Source: Rachycentron canadum (taxonomy: Eukaryota > Chordata > Actinopteri > Carangiformes > Rachycentridae). From it: a stretch of DNA of 64,000 bases. Below, piece by piece: positions 12,792-24,833 of this stretch (position 1 is the stretch's first letter; each line of letters starts with the position of its first letter). Made by a program: the position numbers and the translations under genes. The DNA is taken from NCBI GenBank assembly GCA_038496675.1, contig CM076668.1:4138627-4202626 (forward strand), in the 5' to 3' direction. The notes under the pieces are model-generated. The model saw only the letters and a program-made list of their open reading frames with translations. It had not been told where the DNA came from and made no database searches.

Positions 12792-13229
12792 CTAAATGGT
12801 GAAATATCTTATATTTATAATATATATATGACTAAGATTCAAAGGTTTGAGAATCTCTGTCATGGCTGACAATAGAATGTAAATGATTTGTTGATAATGT
12901 TCATGATTTACATGATGGATCATACATGACTTTACTAGAGTGGAATTGTAGAAAACTTACAACACAGTTTTCCAAATTCAGGCTGTTTTTACATACAAGT
13001 ATTACAATGTGAAGTGATATAAATGTGTGGTATTAAAGCTGTGATGTTACAGACACAGAGGAAGGAGTGAGTATCATTTCAGATAAAATTCAATGGTTTG
13101 TTTAAGACCTGAAAGTGTTGTGAAACTGTAGTTTTACAGCCTCCCTGATGTTTCATACTGTGTTTCATCTCCTCAGGAGCAGGCCGACGTAGAAACTAGA
13201 CACAGTCGTTGGTGTCAGACGTGACGGCT

Positions 13230-13382
13230 CTAATCGATCATCAGCTTCTTCAGGGAGTTGAGATAGGCCGGGATGAGGGAGCTGACGGACTCATTGTCAT
13301 CGTTGAGCATCTTCTCCCCTCTCCCCTCTGAGCCCACAGAGCTGGGTGACCTGACCCGGCCCGGGTACGGCGTGCTGTAACC
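13230..13382 (-). CDS. myosin terminal exon: non-helical tailpiece
   Basis: Fifty codons plus TAG. The exon starts [20 protein letters not shown], is Ser/Pro/Gly rich with TP and SP sites, then turns acidic (NDDNESVSS) and ends with an amphipathic [15 protein letters not shown]. Sarcomeric vertebrate myosins usually stop about 20 residues after the AES block; this one continues for about 70. Acceptor tccaccag, phase 0. Confidence 0.85.
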   Translation of the reverse strand, partial: GYSTPYPGRVRSPSSVGSEGRGEKMLNDDNESVSSLIPAYLNSLKKLMID

Positions 13383-16300
13383 CTGGTGGAGCATAGACAT
13401 GACTCGGTCATTAGCCATTAGCCATTAAATATAATAAAAAAATAAAAAAGGGATTAGGGAATTCTCTTATCACTTTCCACATTTTTTTTCCAGAGCTTCT
13501 GAAAAATTGGGGACTAAGTTTGGATCTTGATGTGTAACCTACTTATTTTATCATTTACAATATGTATTTTCTGGTTGTGAATTTGTAGAATTTTGCACAG
13601 ATCTACATAATAATTCATTTTAAATCAATTTCTGATTTATTATTTAAAGAAAAATTCCACTGTCTCCACTTTCGGATGCTAATATGGTTGAAAACTTCTA
13701 GACGACAGGGGGCAGCAGCGAGGCCTCGCAGCAGCGTGATCTCTCTGCCCCATCAACGGCCACAAGTCATTGCTCCGTTGCCATGGCAACAGAAACAGCT
13801 CCAGCAGCATTATAAGTCAACACCCTGACTTAGAGGGATGCAGGATGAGTGTGAAGTCACTCACTGAAGAGTATCCTTTGCCGAAGCTGCCTCTGTTCTT
13901 GGTCCTGATCTTGGTGAGTGCTGACTCAGCGATGTCAGCCCGCTCCTCAGCATCATCCAGCTCATGGACGGTCTTCCTGTACTTTGCCAAGTTCATGTTG
14001 GCTTGTTCCTCCTGTAACAACAACACCATGTGAGATCAAGAGATGCAGGATGAACTCTGGGTTATGTGGTTTTGAAGAGAGAGGACGTGGTGACGTACGG
14101 CCTCCTCCACTTGTCTCTTGTACGCCCTCATCTTGTTCTGCAGCCTCTCCACCAGCTCCTGCATCCTCTGCTGGTTCTTCTGGTCCTCCTCCGACTGGAA
14201 CAGCAGCTCCTTCAGCCGACGCTCGTTCTTCCGCAGCGTCTTCACCGTCTCAGCGTGACGCTTCTGCTCCGAGTCCAGCTCCAGCTCCAGCTCCTTCACC
14301 TGCACAGACGACACTGACTGTGACTGGAGCAGCTTTACATTCATATTCATCCTGACATCACATTCACGTCCTCTCTTTAAGTCTTATCATCACTTTGACT
14401 TGTTAAACATTGTTTGTGCGTTCGTACCTTTCCCTCCAGCTTCTGGATGATCTTCTTCCCTCCCTTCAGAGCCATCTGCTCGGCCTCGTCCAGCCGCCCG
14501 CTCATGTCCTTGATCTGAGCTTCCAGTCCTTTCTTCACCCTCTCCAGATGCAGCGTGTGCTCCTGCTCCAGACGCAGCTCCTCCCCTACCCGCGCCAACT
14601 GACACCATTGAAAAAGAAATGAATAAATAAGAACTCTCCTGATATATTATCTGAATGAATACTGATGTGTCTTGTGTGTGTTTACCTCGCAGCCGGCTTT
14701 CTTAGCCTTGTCTGTGAACCCTCTCAGCTCTCCCTGTAGCTCCTCGTGCTCCTGCTGCAGAGTCTGGAGATCCACCTCCAGCTTCCTCCTCCCACTCAGA
14801 GCTGCCTGGAGCTGAACAACAAACGTCATGAGATCAGACTTTCAGCGTCTGCTGGGCCCCAACGCTAGGAAACTACCTCTCACCTGGTTGTTGAGGTCGC
14901 CGTACTTCTCTGTGGCCTCCTGCAGCTCCATCTCCAGTGTCTTGCGGACCCTCTCTGTGCTCTCCAGGGCCGCGCGAGTCTCCTCCCCCTCACTGACCAG
15001 CAGACCACAGCGCCGCTCCACCGCTGCCTGCTCCTCCTGCTGCTCCTCGTGGCTCCGCACCTCCTCCTCCAGCTGAGCCTGCAGCTCCTGGGACAGGGGA
15101 GGGACACTCACTCTGTGAGTCTCAGGCTGCTGCCAACCAACAGCTGTGGGTGAAAATCACGTGACTGTCACACCTTGATCTGCTGCTGCATCTTCTTGCT
15201 GCTCTTGCTGAGCTCTGCGTTGCTCTTGGTGAGCAGGTCCACCTGCAGCTCCAGCTCGTTGATGTCGGCCTCCAGCTTCTTCTTCAGCTTCAGTCCTTCT
15301 GCTCTGCCTTTCACCTCCACATCCAGACTTGCCTGCAGAGACTCTACCGCCCTCTGGTGGCTTTTTCTGACAGTGGACAGAGTAATTAACGGACAGCGAA
15401 GATATTAAAAAGTGAGGCGAGCGTTTGTTGCTGCAGAGACGGTGGAGCAGGGTTTAGAGGTAGGAACAGTTTAACATTAACAGGTCTTACCTCCAGATTT
15501 AAAGCTCTATGACTTTGTAGGAGTGAAGGGAGATAGAAGACAGATTGAAAGATAAGTTACTGTACTAAAGAGCAGTAGAGCTGTGGATAAAGCGACTGTC
15601 AGATGAAATACCTCACAGCTTCAGCCTCTTCCTCTTTCTCCTGCAGCCTGCGCTCCAGGTCTCCTTTAGCCTGAGACAGCTCCAGCTGCAGCCTCAGCAC
15701 CTTGGTCTCCTCGGCCTGGACAAACACCAATAAGATGGTGATTACTGAGAAATATTAAAGGTCTGTACTCACTGCCCACTTGCAGTTTAGAAATGATATA
15801 GTTTCTGTTAAGTTTGTCCACCAGGAACCCCGCTTGACTCTATTCTTTCTTTATCGAATTTTCCAAAATACAAAGTCGTCTATGGGAGAGAACATAGTAA
15901 AACATTAATGATAAAGGAAAAAAAAGGATTTTAATAACATGTTCAAGTAAACCCCCCCCCAAAAAAAATCTAATTAATGACATGTTAAAGCAGTAAAGTA
16001 AAATGCAGACAGAGGAATCTTCTGCACTTTTCCATAACAAAGCTATGCATTTATTACCAGCAATCATAGCCAGTTTAATTAGGAAGGTCTCAGTTCTCTT
16101 CAGTTAGAGATGCCATGTCTGTGGTGTTCCTCAGGGATCTATTATTGGACCTTCACTGTTCTCTGTCTTTATGCTACCTCTAGTTCATGTTACCTGCTTT
16201 TGTAATATCTCTTCCCACTGTTATTCAGATGATACACAGATATATTCATCCATAAATCCAACATAAATCTTCTCTCAAACTGCACCACAGACATGATGTC

Positions 16301-19300
16301 ATTTATATCTTATAACTTCCTGGTTGTAAATGTAGCCTTGAAGTTTAAATGTGACAAACTCTAGTCTCCTTGTGGTTCAGTGCACAGGAAACCTGGGGCT
16401 TTTGGATTCTGACTCACACACTTGTGTATTATACAGTTGCTATGGCAAACGTGTTAGCTAATGATTGCCTGTTGACAGCTGACGGACAGTGTAAACCCAT
16501 GTACCTCCAGGGCCGCCTCAGATTCCTCCAGTGAGGCCTGTAACTCCTCCTTCTCCATCTCAATCTTCTTCTTTGCCTTCTGCAGCTCGTGGACGCTCTT
16601 ACCTCCGTCTGACAGCTGGTCGGTGAGGTCGGCTACTTCCTCTGTCATACAAAGAACAAGGCCACCACTTATTATTATTATTATTATTATTATTATTGTC
16701 TTAAAGGAGCAGTTTGACATTTTAGAAAATATGGTGATTTATTTTTTTCTGTAGAAAGCAATGATCATGTCTGGTTTATGTATGAAGCTGGAGCCATTAG
16801 CGTGCGTGGCATCAAGATGAGAAGCAGAGTGAAGCCAGTTTTATCCTAAGTTAACCTACCAACACCTTTAAAGGAAGTTCCATTTACACAAATGAAACAA
16901 ACAACAATGAGATGCATGATGGTTATTACATAGCTTTAGATGTGAGAAGTAGGGAGATTTTCCCATAGACTTCAATACAATGTGCCTTCTTTTTACATCC
17001 AGCAGCTTCTCCCCCTGATGGTCATTAGATAGAATGAAGGTTTAAGGCTCTTCAGCATTGGCTTCAATTTACCCTGGTAGGCCTTGTTCTCCCTGCGTAC
17101 AGCCTCCAGCTGCTCCAGAGACTCCTCGTGTGCCGTCTTGAGTTTGAAGAGCTCACTGGCGTGTTGCCTGCTCTCCTTCTGACAGCCCTCCAACTCGGCC
17201 ACCAGCTCGTCACACTTCTGCCTCCAGTCTCCGAGCTGCTTCTCCAGGACCCGCTGCTTCTTATCCAGAGCCTGGCCGCAGCTGCTGGCCTGCGACACAG
17301 AACGGAAATATGTTCAGGGATGATGCAAAGAAGCTTGTGGCACCGCAGCACTCACACAGCGTCTCCTGCTCTACCTTCTCCAGGTCCATGCAGAGCTCCT
17401 CCACCTCCCCCTGCAGCCTCTGTTTCGTTTTCTCCAGCGAGGAACATTTGGCCTGGGTGGCTTCCATGGCCTCCTCTGCCTCTTGGAGCCTGGTCGCCAG
17501 CTTCTTCCTGTGACACACATATTTGATCAAATCACTGAGACACATTCAAAGAGTCGAATGTGTCTAATAACTGCCAGTGTCAACACTACGCACTTGGTCT
17601 CCTCCAGCTCGTCGGTGTGCTGGATGCTGTCAGACTCATGTCTGGTCTTCCAGTGCGTCACCTCGCTGTTGAGCTTGGAGACGAGACGCTGCAGCTCCTG
17701 CTTGCTCTCCTGCTCCTCCTCCAGCTGCTCCTTCAGCACCTCGCACTCCTGCCGCACTGAGCTCAGGCTGCTGCTGACCGCCTGCTTGTACTGACAAAAC
17801 ACCAGAGACACCAGTGAATACACCACTGAGCGGAAAAACACACAGAATCATTTTCTAAATTGACATTTCCACAGTAAGCTGGAAACACCGACCTTGACCT
17901 CCTCATCCAGCTGTTTCTTCAGCTCCTCCAGTTGGGTTTGGAGCAGAGTTTTGGAGCGCGTCAGCTGACTGGCCCTGGTCTCCGCCTCCTCCATCTGTCG
18001 ACTCACATCTGCGTTATCAGCTGACACAAGAACATTGACTGTCACCGCAGTGAAGAATCAGTGACTGATCTCAGCAGGGCCACATCAGGCACAGGGAAAA
18101 GGGACCCACAAAGTAACATAATATTATAATAATAATAATAATAATGATGATGCTGGACAAATAAAAGTGTATTACATACACTAAGCAGTTGACTTTGCTC
18201 AGAAATTCCTTGAAGTTCAAAGTTGTGTTTACAAACCAAATACCAAACATATCTAAGTGTGAATTTTCTGTTGCTGTGTCGTTTGACTACAGTCTGTAGA
18301 GTTATATTAAGACACGAAGGTTCAAGGAACAAAGGAACTGGGTCAGTCTCAGTAGAACAGTGAGTGATCTGGGCTCAGCCTCCTCTGTGACCATGTGATC
18401 CTGTAGTACGACTCCAGATGTGTGACATGCTTTTCCGCTGTTGTTTAGTTTTTTCTTTTCCTTCTGGGTTTATTTATTTATTCTTGCTGGATCAATATAC
18501 TGGGATTTACTCCCATGAAAGATGAACCATGACGTGTTCTATTTGGATGCCATGTACTGATCCTTTCAAACCCCAACAAAGATTCAAAATTAAATTTAAA
18601 GAAAAAAAACTGATTTGGACAGATTGTGTTAATGACTTTGAGAATATTTAAGTCCCACCCATTTTAACCCAGTGAGAAGAGCACAGAGAAAAAAACGCCG
18701 ACATAAATCTCATGTCATGTCCACCTCTAACCAGCAGGGTTTTACAGATTTCTCACTACAGATCATTAACTGGTTGAATGATATGAACTCATCTTTAAAG
18801 TCCACCTGTTGGCTGAAGGGCTCAGTGTACCTGTGAGTCTGTTCTTGGCCAGACTGAGCTCAGTGAGCGTCCTCTGCAGGTCGTCTCCTCTCCTGTTGGC
18901 GTCTGACAGCTGCTCCTCCAGCTTCTTCATCTGGCCGTCTGAGGACATCTGCAGTGCAACACAGACACTCGTCATGTCACACAGGCTTGTTGGTAAATTC
19001 AAACCTTTGCGACCGTGACGGCGGGTCCGGGTCCTGACCTTCGCTTTCTGCAGACTGTCCAGTGACGCCGCCAGCTCGTCCACCTCCATCCTCAGGTTCT
19101 GCTTCTCCTTCTCCAGTTTGGCTCTGGTCCGCTGCAGAGCCTCGCACTGCTCGCTCAGCTCCACCATGGCATCGTTGTGTCGCTTCCTCAGAGACGCAGC
19201 CAGAGCCTCGGACTGGACAGAGGACTCCTCCAGGTCCCTCCTCAGACGCTGCAGCTCTGCCTCTCGCTTCTTGTTCACCTCCATCTGTTGATCACACATA

Positions 19301-22300
19301 GATGAGTGTGGTGGAAAAGCTGCATCTTTCACTCTACCTGTTGCTGAGACAACACTGACTTCATTATCTGCAGATTTGGGCCAATGCTGAAGAGCTTTAA
19401 ACCTGTATTCTATCTAATGACCATCATTACCAGTGATTCACTGGTGGAAGAAAGAAGTCAGATTGTATTGAAGTCTATGTGAAAATGTCCCTACTTCTCT
19501 TTTGATTTATTAGCTCAATAGATGTTTTCCTAATGAGTTTATTGTCTGTCTCTAGTTTCAAGTCTTCTTCAATACAACACGATGTTCATTTCAACTCCAC
19601 CTTCTCCTCCAAATATGGTTTCTAATGGTTTCAAAAAACAAGTTGGTGACAGACAAATTACAAACTGGAAGCTTCAAAACAGCAGCTCACAAACCAATGG
19701 GTGACGTCACTTGGGTGCAAAACTGAGCGGCAGTGACAGTGGTTGTGTAAAATAGTCACACGTGTATTTTTCTCTCTCTCTCACAAACACAACAGTTACA
19801 CTTTTCAAATTCTTCATTGCAGGCAAACACACCCTGGCTTACGAATCACAAATTAAGAAACATACCGTCACAGACTTGCTACAGTTGTTGCAGTGAATTT
19901 AGTGCACAACACATTCACACATCTGCAGCAAATCATGTGAAGTCATGGACAAAATTTGCACATTTGCAAATCAGAAAGTAAATTCATGCACTGAGAGTTC
20001 AACTGAAGAAAATTTCCTCACAAATCATTTTCTTTTTCCAGGATATTTTTGCCGCAGAGCAGTCTGCTTGAATCTTCCACTGAGTCTAACACGCCAAGTT
20101 CTGCACGCTCTGACTTTTACACCAAATATCTGAATGAAATTCAGGTCAAGTCATGCCCACCTCGAACATGCAACATAATGTTTTTCATTTTCAAAAACCA
20201 AATAATCTTTAAAAACATAAATAATAAGTCAATTCATTGTTCTTTTACTCATGTTATGGTGGATCACTGTGATAAAGCAATGAACTGCTTTATCACCGTA
20301 TACTCATTGCATGACCTCATCATATACTCTTCTTTTCCCGTTTGATTGTGTGCTAAAAAATTACATCCATGAAATGAAAAACTGGAGCATCAACATGGAT
20401 CTGTTTAGTGGTAGGAAGAGTTAAAAGGAAACAGACTCAAGAGGCAGATGGTGAATCAATAAGTGAAGAAAAACTGAGCTTGACCTGGTTTCAGTTCAGT
20501 CCTGAATGTTTGATCATTGAAATAAAAAATGCTCTGTAGAATTATTTGGCCTCCATATTGTTACAGGTTTTGATGTGGGCTGCCAACATTATCAAGTGGG
20601 TCATTGGAAAAGGTTTGGAGCCAGTGGTCTGTTGTTCACCTGCGAGGCGGTGACCCCTCCTGCTTCCTCCAGTCGGTCGGTGAGATCGTCCAGTTCTCTG
20701 GTGAGATCTGCTCTCTGCTTCTCCACCTGACCCACACAACACACACACACACACACACACACACAGTGTCATCAGATTCATTCAATATGATTCAACAGCT
20801 TCTTAAACCATGATGTTTTCTGTCACGATGAAGAGTCCAGGATAAACAGGAGCCACAGTAATGTCAACGTCCACTACAGGGTCAGAATATTGATATTAAA
20901 GTATTTGAGTGATTCTGAAACAACTTCAATAGATGAACTGGAGATGAACCTCCAATGTCTTCTGTTCTGGCTCTGAAGCAGGATATCTAACCACCCAGGG
21001 ACCAGTTTGACTGACAGCCCACAACAGGAAGTGATCTTCCCTGAGGTCAGAGGTCAGGAGAGTAGGTGGCACCCAATCAGAGCAGTGCAGGCTTTAGCTG
21101 CTGTCACTCAATCCAAATATTATGTGTGAGCTCCTGTTTCCTGTGGATGTTAGCACTGCTGCACATCCTCCAACGTGAAGCTGTGCTGGTCTCAGTCTGA
21201 TGTTTTTAGATTGAGGATGTAGCAAAGCTGACAATGGCCGTGTGTTAACCGATTACACACGGCACTGACATGCTGACGCTGTTATTAATAGTTACCTGTT
21301 AAATTAGCATCAGATAATACCTGAAAACTCCACTGTGAAATATCTGTGGCTCTGCCCTGTTCTCCAGCTGGTTGCTAACTGTGTGTGTCTGCAGGTGGAG
21401 CAGCTTCTGGTGGAGCTACTGGTGGAGCTGCAACTTCAAAGCTGCGAGCCCTGAAATAGTCTTTCTCAAATCAAGACAACCAAGCTCAAGGACCCCTGCG
21501 GCTCAGGAGGTAGAATGGGGTCGTCCACCAAACAGAAGGTTGGTGGTTTGATTCCCAGCTCAAAGATACTGAACCCTGAATGTGTGTGATTGAAAAGTGC
21601 AGCAGGACCCGGTTTTAAGCTGCTGGTGTTTGATGGTTAACATGCTGCTGATTATGACCCAGGACAGGCTAACTGCTAGCTTTATCCACATTTCCTTTCA
21701 AAAGGTCAGACTGATCATGTCTGCTATGACTTCTATTCGGACTGAGAACACAACTGCAAGGAGCAGTGTCATCATATACACTTGTGCACACACACAGACT
21801 AAGTGAAGGACAAGTGAACTGTGAATGTCTCGTGCACGGGTTATCGCTTCAGTGAAAGTGTTGCTGCTTCTGTGTGAGACACTTCAATAGGCGACTGTGT
21901 GTTTTTAAAACTTCATGGCTGCAGCTCACTATTACAGTGTGTGGCCATCAATGCCGATAAGATCAGAGCCAATAATTACCTGTGGCTACTGCCGAGTGTA
22001 GCCTTTTCCACTGCTGACAAAAGCCAGATGTTAGCATTATGGTTTTTTGACCAGTGGAAAAGGGACTATAGACACGACTCACTACCACAGTATTTTAACA
22101 AAAGTGGGCTGCACTAAAAATGAGATGAAAAACAGAAATACTGTTCTCTTTAGTTTGTCAGTATGATCAACGCCTTTAACATTAGTCAGTGTTAGTGTTA
22201 ATATATCAATATTGTTTTATTCAGTGCAGCTTTAAATGAAACCTCAACAAAAGCAGCATTATTAATGTAATTATTAATTAATAATGTTCTTATATCTGAT

Positions 22301-24780
22301 GAACAAAATACTTTTTATCAGGAAAAATAGACTCTAACCCACACTGGCCCCAGCACTGTAATAAAACTCAACATATAATGAAATCTAAAATACATTTTTA
22401 AAGCTGCAGAAATGTTGAAAGGTGGTGCAGCATAAATGGAGACAGTTTATACTGCGGGGACATTACACGCACAAACACTCTGTAGTTGTTTTTACACTGA
22501 TCTTTCACAGCTGATTTAAAGACAGACGTAGCTGTTGGGACTGGTCTGTAAAAGGCCTCCCTGATAGCAGCAATGAGCCACAGCCATCAACTCATCTCAG
22601 GCTGAGCAAGGAGAAACAGATGACACTGGGGGGCCTTCTACACCACCCAACCCCTTCCAGCCCCACCCTCTGTGTCTATAACCCGGCTCAGAGCACTCGC
22701 CTCACTCATCGCTCTCCTCCACGCTGTGCACTGAGTCAACAGCTCCTCTGGATCAGCACCACCCGACACCACTCACTCCCATTCACATGGTAATGGAAGG
22801 TCAGGTCTCCTAAAGTCTCCTCCTGGAGGAGGGAGATTCATCTTCATTTGTACGAGAGTGTGAAAGAGTAGGAGTGTGTCTATGAATACACACACCAGAG
22901 ATGTGCACTGGTCACTAACTGCCTTCTCGACCTCTTACTGGGGTTCTTTGTTTTCACTTCCATTTGTTACCAAACAACCTGTCCATTAAAAGTCTGTCAC
23001 AACTGTACACAGCATCGTTCAGTCCCCATCTATACAACTAAAATGTGTAGAGACAGAACAGTTGGTAAGATCTCAACAGCAAAACCCAGTGAGTGGAAAA
23101 ATATACAACTAGGTTACACATATTTTCACATATAAAACAAATGCCTAACTAATTTATAACTAATTAGAATTGTGTTTGTATTGTAACATGGAGGTTTAAT
23201 AGTTAAAGGGTTGATTCATTGAAATCACAAAAAGTTATGGTTGAGTAAGTGAAGCAAAAGAAAGGAAAGATAAGTTAAGGTAAGGAAAGGAAGGGTAAGC
23301 CAAGGTAGGTAGGTAGGGTAAAGAAAGGTAAAATGTCTATTGTCCCACAGGTGAGACTTGTCTTGGGGTCAGGGGTGAGTAGTGGTGGAGAAGTGAAGCT
23401 TTATGAACCAGTGAAGCTTTCAACATAGCAGTATTGAAAGATGATTCATTACTCAAAGCTTTTCAAATCAAAGCTTGATGACATACAGCAAAGGGCATGT
23501 GTAGAAATTGAACCCAGGCAGATGCGGGTAGGAAAAAGCCTTTGTGCTATGTGCTCCACCAGGTGGACCACAGGGACACCTCTTATTATTGTTATAATTA
23601 TTTTTATCTTAAAGAATAAAAAGAAAATGTATAAATTCCTTCTGATGGTGATCTTTCATATCACACAGATTTATTTGATCCATTGTAAATAAAAGATTTT
23701 TATTTATTTCTTTGTTTGAACTGAGCTTTTCAGTGTGACCTTGATGAAAATTCAACTGCACTGATATCTCTATTCATCTTGTAGATGACTGTGTGACTGT
23801 ACAATCACATGTGTGGCTGGTGTTCCCAGCTGGAGGACGATCCCCGGTGCTGTCTGTCAGCCTCTATCTCCCGGTGATCTCTCCCCCTGTGTGACCTGAG
23901 GAGCCGAGCCTAACAATAGCGAGCCTGTGTGCAGCAGAGGTATGTTCGATTCCAGCTCCTCTGAGATAAAGACCTGCGTGTCTCTGCCTGCCTCTTGGCT
24001 CTGGAGGCTGGTGGGGGGTGGGGAGGGAGACCCAGCTTGCGCCATTAAGAATACCACCCAGGGTGGGAGAGGGGTGCAAAACACACCCTCGGGCTCTGCT
24101 GTCACTCCATTCAGCACTCAGGGTGAAATATGCAGCTTTTTGCATTTCTGCCTTCACCTACTGTAACATGGGAACTGCAGTCAGGTCTTAAGAGGGACGA
24201 CCTGGTTCTGTGGCTTAAACACACACACACATAAGAGTGTCTCGACTGAAACAACAAGCACTTAAAGCACCCACCTTGGTAGATTAGCTTCATATGAACC
24301 AGGCGTGCTGTTTTGAAACACTGTTACACTACAGAGACGTCTTGGGGGAAAAAAAAGTCCTGTTCCTCCCATTTGCTTCTCAGAGCACGATGAAGGGATT
24401 ACAAGAAACAGAAGGTGGACTGATGTTTGTGTGTGTGAGTGTAACGGAAAGAGAGAGACTGGGTAAAATAAGGAGTAAGGCGGAGGAAGGAGGATGTTGG
24501 GGTCCCTCTCTGCCTCTGGGGTCGCCCTGTATGTTAATCAGAAACACAAGGCCTCTCCCACCAAGTTTATTATCACAGGTGCTGATAGTTTGGGGGTGAC
24601 CAGAGGCGCAGCACCAACACATGTACCTCACCGGCTGCCAACACATCAATCCTCAAACTGCTCTCGGCACCACTGGCCTGAATGTGAAGCTGATCCCAGA
24701 GCTGCTTGGCATCCTCTTACCTGCCCTGCAGCCAGATTCAGGGCTCATCTGCTCTGTGTTTCATTCTGGGAGGGGGAGGT

Positions 24781-24833
<53 letters not shown>

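Larger units (their letters stand above)
10097..13229. other. tail-to-tail region between gas7 and the myosin gene
   Basis: It holds the gas7 3' UTR from the left and the myosin 3' UTR from the right. Poly(A)-signal candidates are listed separately. The open frames here (for example 11961-12227) show no family resemblance. A T-rich and A-rich zone at 11000-12300 is compatible with 3' UTR. Confidence 0.65.

Noticed and set aside
13918..17794. Leu/Ser/Pro-rich + strand ORFs over 13.9-17.8 kb and 19.0-19.3 kb
   Set aside because: They are the antisense shadow of the coiled-coil myosin exons, whose GAG/CAG/AAG codons read as CTC/CTG/CTT.
21491..21615. Functional tRNA gene
   Set aside because: The A and B boxes are present but no cloverleaf can be drawn; a SINE explains them better.
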